From Xiphias gladius (Eukaryota > Chordata > Actinopteri > Istiophoriformes > Xiphiidae), in NCBI RefSeq assembly GCF_016859285.1, contig NC_053414.1, forward strand, positions 29,312,005 to 29,376,004: 64,000 nt of DNA, written 5' to 3'. A model generated the notes under the pieces. The model searched no databases and was not told the origin of the DNA. It worked only from the letters and a program-made list of their open reading frames with translations. Below, piece after piece: positions 11,609-26,600 of this stretch (positions within the stretch are counted from its first letter, which is position 1; every line of letters begins with the position of its first letter). The translations under genes were made by a program, and so were the position numbers.

Positions 11609-14600
11609 TCACCCATTCTTGTCTCCACCTTTTTCTCCTGCAGCCTGAAAATGCAATCACACAATGTTTCTGAAATTTCTAAAAATGAAAACGTTAAAGC
11701 ATTTATAGTCATAATGAGAAATCCTGCAGTATCACTAACCCCGGGCTTGTGAAGTGCGTTGTCCTGCAGGCCAAAGAGGCAGCCTCCCTGGCCGCCCTGC
11801 AGGGGTGAGGCTGTAGCAGAGGACAGCAGGTTGGGTGACTGGGCGATCATGGGTGAGTTTGGGGTGGAGGTGAGCGCTCCTGTGAGTGTGAGGCGCTGCA
11901 GCTCCCTCTGTCTCTGGTGCTGCAGCATCTGGCACACCACCACCTGCTGCTCCTGGTGGAAGAGTGGGAGTAGACAGCAAGTTTATTGGACATTCAGGAC
12001 ACCTGTGAGCCGGGCGAGGGTCCACATTTAAGAGGCAATCTGAGCTCTTTTAAAGTTTTTGACCGTGAGTAGCACATACTCCATCTGTGGTTGTGTGACA
12101 TCATACAAGTTTCTGTTTTGTATTGCCAGCATTGATACGTCTGTATGCTTTCAAAGTCGGAGTTTCACTTGAAAAGAAATCTTAATCCGAATTACTACAA
12201 GGCAGCCATTCAAGTGCCCCTTTTCATGTTACATGTGATAGAGATGCATAAAAACTGGTCCAAGGCTCATGCTGCCCTGACAGCAGCTGAACAAATCTAC
12301 ATTGTACCACTTGTACCTATTTTAACACTTGTGGGGTGGGGTGGGGTGCGGGGGCTTTCACTCCCCTGCCATTTTTTATAATAGAGCCTATCGCAATCTC
12401 CAATAAACCCCGAACCTCACAATCACACAGGAAACAAATGAGTTCCTATATTTACCAGGTGTTACAGTGCCTGACTAGTTCCAACCCCGTCAGACCTTCA
12501 CCAATTTTGCAAGTCAAATAGGGAAGTGGATGGTGGCTGGTTCGCTGTTGCTGAACAAGACTCCATATTGGTAACCTTGTATTTATCTTCGCAGCCATTT
12601 AGCGTAATTAGTTATTAACTGACAATATGCGAGGTCTTACTCTTATTAATAGTTAGTATCCCAGCATTATGATTCTTATCCTAAGTGCCATGTCTTTGAC
12701 TGTAAAGTATTGTTGTTTGCCACTCACAGGACACTAATGAGAATAAATATCCTGAAGCAAGACAAAATTAGGCAGATCATTACTGCAGTATCAGGAAATC
12801 ATTGTGGCAAATTCTTCAAACAAATTAGCTAGTATTGGACACGAGTAAAATTTGCTTGTTTTAAGAAAGAAAAAAAAAGTAATACTGAGTGAGCCGAAAA
12901 TGTCTCCTGTGGTTCTGTGAAACGCTTTGAGACTGTCACTGTGTTTGCAGCCTACACAAATAAACTTTATTTGACTTGTGTCACGATCACAGGTTGTTAT
13001 TTGTCACTGATTGGCAGACAAAAAAGGAGAGAGGGAGAGTGGAGATAGGAACACACGAGAGGGGCGTGCTGCTGTTCTGTTGAGACTTTAGTTTCGGTTT
13101 AGTTTCTTTTTGTTAACCTAACGGAAATTAAACCAACATGAGTGCGAGTGGTACTGTGGAGGAGCGAGCGAAGCAATGTTGGAAAGCAAATTGAGCTCAC
13201 AAGGGTTCAGGTAAGGCCTGCAATCCCCCAAACCTAACAACAAAACATCTAAACATCTTACCAGTACTACCTGTGTCATGACACTAGCCAATAACGCACT
13301 ATGGGACTGGCTAAGAGTGTATGTGTGACTTCTGAATGGTTTAAACTGATATTAGAACTGTAAAATATTGTAAAAAAGACTTGTTTGGAGAACAACGTTA
13401 ACAGTAACAACATGAAGTTTATGTCCTTTGACATCAGATAATTCTGGAGAATATTTATATTTTCTGCCTAGAGAACAGCTGTGTCTGACAGTGTGGTGAA
13501 CTAATTTGTCTCCTTTATTATGATGTTAATCAAATATGGCCACAAAGAGGTGAGTAACATTATTTTGGTCACTCCCCAGGAAGAAAACTCCAGAGAATTT
13601 TTGGAGATCACGTGAGAAAGTGTACAATGTGAAAATACCTGAATTTACAGGTGAGAATAAGACAAAGTGTTAGAGAGATTGTGATTACAGGAGTGAAGTT
13701 CTGTGAGGTGAGGAACTGCTGGAGCTGCTGCTGTTGCTGCTGCTGCTCCAGAAGAAGCTGCTTCTGCTGCTCTGACAGGAGAGAAGACCTGAAACACAAG
13801 CAACAACATACGGTCACTTTAAGCAGCGGACAATGCACCAACACACAGACAAACAACAAACAACAATCGGCCTTATCCCTGGTTCAAAAAAAATCCATCA
13901 GCTGCATCACATATTGTCACACCTTTAACCAAAAGAAGTTCATTATAGAGTGGATTTCGCCTTCATCTGGTTTACAGACAGACTGGGTACGTACGGGCTC
14001 ACACTCTTGGGAAGCTGGAAGCCCTGTGCCAGTGCCTGGGGGTTGAGTGGTGGAGGTTGGGGGCGCAGAGCAGGGAGTGTGGGCTGAGGGGCGTTCTGCA
14101 CAGGAGACTGGATCACACCGTTCAGAGTCCCCAGCACACCGTTCATATTCAGCTGAGGACTTCCTGCGAGAGACGCCATGAGCCCGCCCACCACCGGCAG
14201 AGAGGAGCTGCCAGGCTGACTGATGGTCCCCAAACCATCACTCAAACCTCGACTCAGGCCGTTCAGCAGGGGCTGGCCGAAGGAAGCGGGGCTCTGCTGA
14301 GGAGGAGGAGTACTCTGGAAAGAGAGGGACGAGCTACTGCGGGACGGACTACCAGAGTGGAGCTCCTGGAACAAAAGACATGAAAAGTGCATTTTAACTA
14401 TTAAGGTGTAGGCTTGCTTGAGATGTGAATCAGTGCCTACATGGCTCAGATTACAGTGAAATAAACACTGGCACAAAAAGTATATAGTCAGTATACATTT
14501 GATGGTAAGAGACAACATCAATTGTCACTATCATCACTGTATTAAGGGTTAAACCAACACATTTTTTTGCTATAAAGAGGTTTAAGAGGCAGAGAAATTC

Positions 14601-17600
14601 TTGCTAATACTGTTTGGCCCAGGTCCGTACAATGTGTGCAAGGTAAGAAAGGATCTACAGGTTCTCACCTCAGATGAGGTAACAAAGGAGGTGTCATTCA
14701 GGAAGCAGCTTTTGGACAGGGGACTCTTATTGGTGCTCAGAGGGTCTAGGGAACAGAGGCAAAAAACACAGGGTGAAAACTACAAAATCGACGTTTTTCA
14801 CTAACCATCATATTTTGTAGTGTCAGGACAGGCCCTACATGTAACATTTCCACATCAATAAATCATTGCTATCTAATAATTTCAACCACCTTCTAATGAG
14901 TTTATTGTAAGGAATCGCCTTAAAACAATACACTGATGTTTAAAAATGGTACATGTAGTTGGACTGTGGTGGGGTGGAAGTAGGACAGGGAGACCGATAA
15001 CAGAGGATGGGGACCGTACTACATGACACCATAGGAACAGTGTGTCCCCTAGGTCTTGATATGAAAGTAGGTAGAAGAGATGAAGAATCTGACCTTGAGT
15101 GGATGACAGGAAGTTGATCTGAGCAGAGGTGTGCAAGGAGCCCTGGGCGGAATGAACGTGTGGAGGAAAAGGCACGGCCAGCTCCGTGTTGAGCAGCTGT
15201 AGCCGCTCCTTCTTGGCCGTCAGGCTGAGGATCTGGTCCTGGAGGCGCTGGTTCTCCTGCTGCAGGGAGTGTAGGGACTGGAGCATCTCCACAACTACAA
15301 GGGCAGGGAGGAGAAATTAAACAAACTTTTTATTAGTATTGTTATTGAATACATGTACATTTATAAATAAGACGATTTGGCAAACAAGATGAAAAGTAGA
15401 TCAACACATTTGATTTAATCACCGTTCCTTCACGATTCAGACACTGGAAATCTTTATTTTTTCTTTCTGTAAAACAGTTCTTAACAGTTCAGAAATTATG
15501 TCAGTATTTGTCCAACTTTACAGTATGTTATTAAAGTCACTAGTCAGAGAACCCAGAAAAAGGTATATAATATTCCCATTCATTTACTGTACGTATGAGG
15601 ATAAATTAGTCAATGAATCAGTAATACACGGGGAAATATCTGTCACAAAAGTACAAAGACCCAGTAACCTGCACTGAGCTTTGCTTTAGTCCCCTTTAAA
15701 AGGTCCTTGTACCCCCACAGGTGTTTTCAGTTATTCTGACTGATGAGGCCCCTTACTTGGGCTGATGTTGGCAAAGCTATGCTGGAAAATATAAGAGGTT
15801 ACCAAACTACTGCTGTGTCCTAAACAACTCCCTCTTTGCGACCTAGTGCACTTTGTCTACTAGCTCTATATGTAAAATGTATGCATTGTATGCCCTTTTA
15901 ATTCTAACAATGGAACACAAAAAGTATTGTTCCGAACACGGACACAACCTTTTTCTAAACGTCCCACGCTGTAAGGTTTCGCCTTTAACATATGAGAAAA
16001 TGACCACTGTGCAACACTACATCTGTTAGTGATGATACAAATGAGGATGATTCATAAGTGTCTGAAATCTCAGTTTATTGCTCGATAATAACTAATTACT
16101 TTTTATTATGCAGGGAATAGTTCTAAATGAGGGAGATGTCAATTTATCAAGCAGAGTGTGTACACACACACAAACAGTTCTACAAGGGGTCTAATCAAGA
16201 ACAATATGAGCTGTATAGGTGCACCATGGGTATGTAAGGGCTTTGAAGACTGGCAAGTTCATTACAACACCATCATTAAACACTTACAGTATAAATGATT
16301 GTCAAAGCTGTAAAACTGAGAAATTAATTCTTTTACCTTTATATATAGTGTTAGTTTATAGCAGTGCCATCAGGTCTGAATGCTTCCTAATTGATTTGCT
16401 ATGGCGCTGTCGGTGCAGTGTGCCCGACATCACAGAGGGAGAGAACAAACACACACTTCTCGCTCATTTCTGCAGAGCGGAACAGCACTAAACACTCATT
16501 AGTCCAAAGTGAAGTCTGAGAGGCTAAGATGTGTAAAAGTATACTCAGCGGAGCGATATTGTGAGGGCTGGGAAAGAAAGAAGGGTCTGTGTTTGATTTT
16601 TAGAGAGGAAAAAAAAAATGGTACAAAGAAAGAAAAACAACGGAGAATAAGAAAGTATGCAGCAAAATGGAAAAATTGTGATAGCACTGGTTTGGAAAAA
16701 GAAAACGCAGCTAAGAATAAATTAGGAAACAAGTGTCAGCTGATGACGTCCCCAGAGAAAAAGTAAGTGAGGGTAAGAGGCACTGAGCTATGTGGTTCAG
16801 GAGAGAGCAAAACAGAAATCTAACGTAGAGAAGGAACGTGAGAAACAAAGCTGCTGGAGCTGCTTTCAATATTGTCGCAGCATGCTGTCTCTCCCTGTGC
16901 TATTTTTTGTCCCTAATTGCGTCCACAGGTACATTCGTCATCTCTAAATAGCACCAGGTTGTGGCATCAGAGGCAGCTGCACAGAGTGTATGTAAACAGG
17001 AGCATATTGCCAATTACAAGTGGCAGCTACAGTGTATTAACGTGGTTCAAAACCATTTTGCCATGTAAGCTGTTAAAATGAAGCTGAATGAGACCCTTCA
17101 TCCAAGGTAATGACTTCAGTCTGGCCACAAGTTGTGAGCAGTTCAACCAAAGAGTGATTTCTCCTTCCCCGGTTTTTTAATTTTTTTTAGTATTAAAAAA
17201 AAAAAAAACAAGGTGAAGGAAAGTTAGAAAAAAATACACAGAATTTTGGGCGTCATATATAAAATGGGTTTTTTCTTTCGTTGCCCTTTAATCATTTTGT
17301 CAGCCTCAGTTTTATCTTGGAACCACGTGGGAACCACGGGTGTACTGCACGACTGCTTTCAGGCTGACTCACTATTGACTCCCATCTCTCCGTTGCCATG
17401 TTTCTCCAGCAGGAGCTCGATGTGGGAGCTGGCTGAAGGGACGTTCTCGGGACGGGCTCTAACTCCTGCGCCCAACCCGTCTCTCTGGTCAAACAGAAGA
17501 GGAAGACAGCTCATGGGAGACCTGCGTGTGAAGGAGGACAAAACAACAGGGAGTCAGAAAGAAGTAAATCACTGCTGTAAGCAAGCAGCGAAACTACCAA

Positions 17601-20600
17601 CAAAACCCTGTGGCTGTGGTTAGTATTTGAATAATCCCCAAATCACTTTGGTAGTTAACCAGCTGCCATTTTCCTGTTGTTTCCTGTTGCTGTGTGCCGA
17701 AATAGAAACTGATCTGACTACAGATACAGTGGAGAACACGTATTCAAATGATGTTCCATTTGCTGGAGAGACCGTCTCGTAACCGAGCCTGTGTTTTAGT
17801 GTTCTTGTCTTTGTCTACTTGCTCAAAAGATGAAAGAGCAAAGAATAAGACTTACTGTGAGGAAAGACTCTCTCTCGGCGAGTTCCCCTGACATGGAAAG
17901 CGACAGTCATCGAGGTCGGACTCTGAGAACAGGACAAAGAGTCATAAACTATACATGTACTTCTGTTTATTGAAAGGCAATTCTTTTCCTTATTAAAGCA
18001 CTGTGTCTGTTGTGCGTTGTGAAGAGATTTAATGTCAGATTCTGTAAAGGGGAAGAATAGTTGTGTCAGAAGAGGCTTTATTGTGGAAGCTTATCTTAAA
18101 CTAGCTCCAGGTTCTCAACAAGTGCAAGTGAATCATACTCATCTCTGAACTCTCTTTCTCTCACCTGGCAGTGAGGTCTGGGCTTGGCTCAGTAGTGGCG
18201 GCAGTGTCGGGGCTGTGGAGAGACAGCTGGCGAAAGGCTGGGTGGAAGTCAGGTTATAGGAGGTGCTGGAACCTGGATGGACCTATGACACAGTGAGCAT
18301 CAACATCTGGCTGACAAAGAGTCATCTGGACTATAAGGCTAGGACATTGGTCCAAAATTCCCTCTCCTTGTACAACGTACACACTCGTCTTGTGGTTATA
18401 CAATATAATCCAAGCACAACGGGCAACATCTGCTCCAACTAACCGCTTACTTGAAATGTGATTCAATATTATATGTTGTCACATTGTTGGAATTTTGCTT
18501 GCAAAATAACCAAAATAATTCATCAAATTTAAAACAGTTGCAGTTTAACTTTCTGTCCATTAACTAATCCATTAATCGACGAGCTGTTTCAGTTCCATGA
18601 TCATGTTTTTTTAACCAAGAAATCAACATTAAGCTACATGCAGTAGCTAATAATAGAAGTTTTAACTGTTAAAATTTGGGTTTTGAACTAGTTCATACAG
18701 TAGACCTTTCTGATCAAAGTGTTATACAACTATGAAAAATAGAAAAATTGTCCCACACACAGGGATACATAACAGACACGGCAGTGGTCCTGATACAGTA
18801 TAGAGTCTTTCACCCTGAAACACTTCACGCTGACTGATCATTACAGTCTGTATTTTCTCTTTGGCTAAAGTACCTGTGTGTTGGAGACAGCGTTGACTGA
18901 TGGAAGAGAGAGTGAGGAAACGTGGGATAGGAGGAGTCCTGAGGAGAGAGAGGTGCTACACATGCCCCCTCCCAGGGACAAGGAGGTGCTACAAACCCCT
19001 CCACCTAGGGAGAGAGGGGTACTGCAGACACCCCCGCCCAGTGTGAGAGGGTCCTTGAGACTGGAGTAGATGCCTGAGAGACCGGAGGAATAAAGTCAGG
19101 TATAGCAACATTTCTCATCATTTTCATCTCAGAAGTTGTAAGACCCCAACAGAAGAGCACACATGGCACCTGTGAGTTCATGTGCACGAGCAAATCAATC
19201 CTGCCCTACTTTCCATCAGAAAGTAGGGCAGGAAATCTACCAACCCGACATATGCAGTGCACACAAAACCACTATCTAGGATGATATCTCTGCCTCATAC
19301 AGATTAAATAAATGGCTTGAGACAGATTTACTAAACATTATGAACTTTGAGACCACTTGCATGTACAACGTTGCTATGAAACAGTATCTTATTTTGTCCT
19401 AATGGGCTCTTACTTCCAGTGGCTTTTTCTGCTACACTATGAGGTCCTGATAGACAGATAAGCTGCCACTGTGGCGCTGACATAGCATGCGTGTAATGGA
19501 GACATTTCAACACTTTGGAGTCAAGCTGCAAATGAAACACCAAAGTGCATACACTGATACAGTTTTTTTTCGACACGCACACACACAGGAAGCTAGAGGG
19601 CTACCACACACACCCACTCTCAAAGACTCACTGGAGCTGAGCAGCGAGTTGCCACGGCCCGTGGAAAAACCGCCGACAGAGGAGGAGGAGAAAGAAGAAG
19701 AAGAAGAAGAGGAAGAGGTGGTGGGGGGAGGTAGCGTGGAGGGGAAGGCGGGGTGTGGGATGGAGGATGGGCTTGGGTAGAGCGAGGAAGTTAAGGCTGG
19801 AGGAGGAGGTGCTGTGTGGTGATGGTGGTGGTGAAGCTCCTCTTCCCTCCTCTCTCGGTTCTTGCTGCCCCGCGGGCGCCCTGGACCGTGGCGACTCTTC
19901 TTGTTGCCACGGTGCCTCCTCTCTCGGGGCAGTGGTGGAGGCGTGGCTTTGTCCACCAGGTCCGCCTCCTCTAGGATAGGCGGCGTGCTCAGTTGAGACG
20001 GCTTGCAGAGAGACTTGGAGGGTTTGTAGTCTCCCGAGGAGGAGATCTTGCGAATCTTGCTGCTGCTGCCCAGCCCTGACGAGGAGGTGATGCGCATGAT
20101 GGACCCAAAGGTAGAGATGGTGACCTTGTTCTCGAAAGGGCTCGAGTTGCCCTCTGACCTGTCATGGCCCTGTGATCCTGCCAGTGGGCCATCAGCGGGA
20201 GTCAGTGCTGGTGGCTTGTGGTATTTACTGTCCTCCTCCTCCTCGTCCTCCTCCTCCACATCCTCCTCCTCCTCCACATCTTTGTCCTCCTCCTTTTCAT
20301 TGTCCTCTTCATCCTCGTCCTCCTGGACTGCTGACCTCCTGTGACGCTCCTTACGCTCCTCTCCACTGTGGTCGTCAGCTCCTCGGTCATAGTCACGCTC
20401 CAGGCGGGATGAAGATGAGAACTGATGGAAATCCTGAGCAGAAGACAAGGAGCCACCTCCAAAAGAAACACACACACAAGGATGAAAAACAATATCACTT
20501 ATCTCCATTGTCTTTCCGTCAGCTTCTTCTATCACTTCTGACTTTTTCCCTAACACAAACTGTAGTGTCTCAACGTTTGAGCGTTCATTTCTTACCTGTG

Positions 20601-23600
20601 TTGAATGGACTGGAGGAGCAGGAGGAGGAGGAGCAGCTCTTGCCAGTGCTTCCAGTCTTTTTACTGCGATGACCATGACTGTGTGAGCTCAGCTTCTTGG
20701 ACTTTCCCTCATTGTCCTTGCTGCTGTGGTGACTGGAGGAGATCTGCACCAACACACACAGGTCATAGCAAGTTGAATTTTATTCATTCAGTTTTTTTTT
20801 TTTTTGTAAAGTCAAACAAAATGACGGCTCCTTACAATATATGACATTAAACTTGACATTACTCATCAAAATATTCTTTTTATAATACTGACTGAGGTTT
20901 TTTGGCACCGAGATTTTTTTCTACTTCAATCTCACAATGGCCAGTGCCTCGAGTCACCTTGTGGGTTGGCTTTTCATACCTTTTCTATACTGCTGGTGGT
21001 CACCGATGAGCTTAGGCTGTCAGAGGACTTCTTGTGGCGCTCTTTTTGCCTTATCTTGTCCTTATGACTCTGAAAAAAACACACAGACACTGGGATCAGG
21101 TATGTAAAGAGGGAAACCAGGCCCTACCACGCATAAGCCAACTGTTCTAACGTACAGACACACACAAACACACACAATTACTATGGTGGGGTATAATTTG
21201 ACATTTTTTTATATACTAGTATTAATATGTTGCCACTGTACCAGTACCAACAATCTTTTTCAGTATTTTAAAACAAGACTACTAATCTGACCAGATGTTC
21301 ATTGCCAACTTTTGGCACGTAACACTTTACCTAGCTTTTACAGTTACACACATTAACACCAGAGCTCACCTTCCTCTGTCGGTGGTGGTGGTGTTTGTCC
21401 TGTGAGGGGGAGCTGGAGCGCCCCCTGGAATGACTGAAGGCGCTACTTGTATTTTCACTGGAGCGCAACTTCTTCTGCTGTAAAACCCAAAACAAGACAG
21501 TGAGCATTGTCTTATGATCACATAAAACCTTAAAAGCTGTGAGGGTTCTGTATCACATAAAGCTTCAGAGGAACAGTTTGGCATTTTGGGAAACCCGCTT
21601 ATTTGCGTTCGTGCTGAGCTAGGTGAGAAGACTCTCGCAACTGTCCTGTTTATACACAGCTACAGCCAGCAGCCAGTTAGCTTAGCATAAAGACTGCAAA
21701 CAGCTAGCCTGGCTCTGTCCAAAGGTAAAAAGGCATTCTCCTACCAGCAGCTCTAACGCTCACTAACAAACCTGTTATTTCTTGTTTGTTTAATCTGTAA
21801 GTGCAAAAAAAAGAGTTTTTATTTTACACAGTTGTTTTATGTCGGACTATTTCTTGGCTGGGCGTATTGACTTTCTAGTGTCTTGCCTCTGCCATGAGGT
21901 TGCCAGACAACCACCAGAGAGTCCAGGAAGTAACTGGGCATGAACAAGAAATAGTCCGGCACATAAGGCCCCTGTGCTGAATAATGACAGGAGACTGAAA
22001 TGGCAATTCAGCTTGATTATCGGGCTAAAGCTAAGATTCAGAGGCAAAGGAGGTTTTAAAAAAAACATGAAAGCAGTCATCTTTATCAGTAATCAGGAAA
22101 CAATGTACGGTGCATTCACAGGACTAGTCTAAGGGAGGATTTGGGTAAGGACAATTTTCTGAGGTCTTTACCATTTTGTTGTAGTGATGCTTGCAGTAGC
22201 CACAGTATTTCACGTTGTCAGCCTCTGGGCCTTCCTCCTCACACAGCAGACCAGCCATCTGAGCACTGAACACAGGGATTCACATGTTCAGACAGGAGAG
22301 GAAACAAAATAGAAAACAGATCTCACACACACACAGACAACAACCTGGATGTCACCCGAGTCAGATGAGAGCTTTTGTCATCGATCAAGGCAGGATGGAT
22401 TAAATGTTACATCTGCACATACAAATCTGTGCCAGCCAGTCTCTCAGGCTCAATTTTAGATAGTCAAATTCCGCATTCTGTGATAGGAATCAGTTGCAGC
22501 TTACACAACATCAAGGCACAAAGCAAATCAATGAAAATGGAAAGAGACAGGGAGGTAGTGGGAGAAAAGTAGTGCAGACACAGTAAAACCAGTAGAGTTA
22601 TGGGAAATGCATTTAGGCATTCTGAGGAACTGAAGAGTGACACGGGCTGTTCTTTCTCTTGACTGGCTGCTGTTTCACATCTCATCACATCAGTAGACAT
22701 ATACAATCAATTGCGTGCATCTAATCTATCTGTGTCTTGGCTATGGCACACTGTCCTGCTACAGTATTTTTTAGTAACTTTTAATTATGTTGCATCAAAT
22801 AACTAATTTCTTTTTTTCAATTATTTATTGATTTTCAACGTTTCACAAACATAATTAGGGTAAGATAAGGGTAAGATAAAGTAAGATAAAGTAACAGCAA
22901 CGAAAGTGAAATAAAATACAACATGATTGGGAATAAATAAAGAAATAAAAACATCTGAAGGAGGAGAAAAAGAAAGAGCAGTAGATTTTTTCCCCCCAAA
23001 TGACGGTCGTCACAGTACATATACAATAGAACCAAAGCACATCTAACCAGGATGTATGAATGGTCAGAAGTCCATAAGAGGTCCTCATGTTCTCAGAAAG
23101 TTATCCCCCTCATTTTTAAACGCTAGGTGCTCTGTTCCAGTTGCAATGTTTTGCTGAAAGTTTCTTTGAACAAATTAAATGTTGGAGGTCCTTGCTGGCT
23201 CCAGCTGAGATGCACCTCTTTTCGCAATACGATATTACGCCAGTCCTCTTTGCAGACATGGGGTTTAGCGTCCTGTCCAGTCCTGTACCAAGGAGGTACC
23301 ACGTTGGTGTAATGTCCAACGGAATTTCCAAAACCTTGGCAGGCAGGTTGCGTACCGTGTAAATGTGTTTAACTTTTCTGTGTCTCCAGAAAATATGGAT
23401 AATTGACCCCGTACGTGTTTTTACAATGGTGACATCTAGAAGATGAGTTAGGATACATCTTTCTTAGCGGGGTAAGGTACATCCTGTGCATAAAATGTTT
23501 TTGCCCATACATTCGTCAGTGGGGTCAGGGAAGAACTATGATGGTCTACCAGAGCACTGTGACGTGGAGCTACCCAGAATCTTCTCCAACCGTGACATCC

Positions 23601-26600
23601 TCAGAGATAGTCGTGCTGCTCGTTCTAGAGTAGTAAATAAGTGATGCAGGTATTTATAAAATTCCTGTTTTGGAATTTCAAACTCTGATCTTAAATACCT
23701 TCAGTCAACAAGTGTTGAAACCGGTGTATACAGTATTCTTTCCACTTTGTGAACAGGGACTTTCCAGATAAGGGTCACAGGCCTGGACTGGAGGATAGAG
23801 GAGCTAGCACAGAGATTCCGACAGAAGATCCACAAAATTTCTTTTATCTTGCCAAGCCCGAAGAGTGTTGTGAATTACATAGGTCATGACAGTGAGTGTA
23901 GTGCATTTTTGTTGTTAATAAATGGTAGAGAGGCCAGTCCTTCTTCAATATCTGTCCAGTGAGCAGTTCTGCGTTTTTGTCCACCTCTCTCTTAGTTAAA
24001 GTTTTAAAAGCTACTCTGGGTGAGGAGTTTTCCCAAAAAATGCTTTGTTTAAATACAAGAGCAGTGACTGAAATAAGTAGCTAAATTACAGCAATACATT
24101 AATTTTAATTACGTTAATTCGTCCGAGAAATGAGATGGGAAGTAGATTCCAATGTTCCAGTTTTTTCTTGATCTTTTGGAGTAGAGGGGCGTAATTTAGA
24201 TGAAACAAGTCTTGAAGTTTGATTTAAGATACTTAAATCCACTCTGTGCCAAGGTGAAAGGTGAAATGATCTGGAGTTTACTAGAAACTGATGAGTTCAA
24301 TAAGAAGGCATTGGATATCGCTAATTTTATTTTGTATCCTGATAAATAATTCATTTCTTAAAATATTCCTTCTACACTTCTTTCACGGTGATCAAGATCT
24401 TAACTGAATCTTCCGTCCAGCCTGCTGTCCATAATTCTTTGAAAAAATATGACCAAGCTGTCCTCCATGTAACCACAAACACACACATAAACGCATACAC
24501 CCAACTTAACACTCACCAGGTGACATGAAAAGCTTGTCTGCAGCCCTGCCTGTTGCAGGTCATGCAGGCTCCACAGGCAGCCTTGCTCTCCCTCCCATGA
24601 TCCTCACAGATATAACAGGTCTGGTGAAGCAGCAGAGATGTGGAGAATAGGAAACGAGGGAACAGAGACACATCAATTATCATCAGTAGGTGCGTGGCCT
24701 GAAGATGAGCAAAGATCACAGAAAATCCTTGCTACTTCAAAAAATGCAGATTCGTGTGGAAAGCTCAGCTTCAAGTTTTTGAAGTCTTTTGAGGCCTGGT
24801 GCAATCTGTTGCACCAGTGCTTCCAGGACAATTTCATACATTCATATTATTTGTCCATTAAAGTGAACTATTGTGATAGCAGTGCGGCAAGGATAAAACG
24901 CCTCTTAATTTGAGTCCAGCCGTAGCTACGCTGTAAATGATTAGGAAGCTTTGCTTGTCAAGACAACAAATGGGGCTTTCAAACAGAACACAGTTTGCTC
25001 TGTGTTTTGTACAGCAAAACTGTTAACCAGATGTTGGGGGATGTTGTGAAAAAAGTTTACATGGAAGCATTTTTAGCTAGTTTTCTACTCATTTTCAAAG
25101 GAGAACTATTATTTGTATCTTGATGCTGCTAAAACTTAAACTTTAATGCCCTTTCCACCTACACTCCTTGTAATTTTCTTTGTAATTGTTATTGTGTAAA
25201 AGTGGGATGGTTTCAAACTAAACCGCGGGGCGTGAGGGCAGACACGGTGACGCATTAAAAAAAGTTCATCATGTGCAGACAAGACTTTGAAAATAATTGA
25301 TATTAGAGCTCAAGGCTGGAATTCTCACATCCTGTAAGCCACAGGCGTCATTGCCTTGCAACGGTGCCCACATGTCCACAAAATACATGTAGGCATACAT
25401 GTAAGCACACACAAGCAGTCAAACACATTCATGCACACAGCTTTTGTACTTCTTCCTCAGCTTTTCCCCAGCGAGCGGGGCTGACTGGTGGGGGGCAGAA
25501 GAGGCCTAGCAACAGGTGCGGGACAAAGGAACAGCGGGCTCTTTACCTTTTCACTTTAGCCCCCTCTCTATCGCCTTTTCTCTCCCCTTCCCTCTGTCTT
25601 CCTCTATTCCCCACATCCTAGTCCGCTCTCTGTTCCACTCAGAGGATGTTGGCTATGTAATGAGAGGCCACAGACATAACTACACGAGCGTGCAAAAGGA
25701 AGAGTGGCTTCTCAAGTTTTCACCGTCCACTGTAACGCCGTCTAGGAATGCAGGCAGCGAAATCTGGATGAATGGCTCTGACGGGGCAAAGCTGCATGCA
25801 ATTTACTGTAGCCGACACAGTAATGTGAAACCAGGCTCTCAAACACTCACATGTGTACATTTATATGCAGGCACGCACCCGGACACACACACACGGACAC
25901 ACACACACACACGTCAGTGACTGGCTGCTCAGTCCAATGAGTCCATGCGTCACATATTGATTTCTCTGTAATGTGCCTTGCTTTAAAAGGCCTGCTCTGG
26001 TTCATGCTGAATTCGCCGCTCACCGCTCTACACACTGGCAACTGTCAAAACTAAACAGACGAGAAAACACAAGACAGTGACAAGATAGCTGATAAAGCTA
26101 TAATGGCCTGAAACTATTCATTGGTTAAACGGTTGGCTTTACTAAGTGAAAAGAAATAGACATTAGCAGAATTCTTCAAAAGCATTTCTGAACGTGTAAG
26201 CATGACCGTATATGTGATAAAGGATATGCTCACTCTGTTTGCCGTAGTTTGTCTTACATTACATGTTAGGATTCGGTGCGAGGTCCCATTATCTTTGCGT
26301 TTCATCATTCACTACGCAGCATCACAACGTTGCACAAGTCAGCAAGTCAGTAACCAGTGTTCATTATTAGAAATAGAGATTACATGAAGAACAGACTTAA
26401 AGAAACTTCCCTGTGGACATTAATATAAAATGTAATGTATCAAAAAAGAAAAAAAAAAAAAGTGAAAAATGCGAATCGCAATTATCCCAGAGCCCAAGGT
26501 GACGTCATCACATAGTTTTTTTTTTGTGTCTGACCAACAGTCTAAACCCAAAGAGATTCAGTTCATAGTAATATAAAAACCAGGAAGCAACCAGTAAGTG

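Noticed and set aside
12977-13285. Weak inverted match GTGTCACGATCACAGGT / ACCTGTGTCATGACAC suggesting a small transposon
   Set aside because: Arms match only with gaps and no target duplication is clear.
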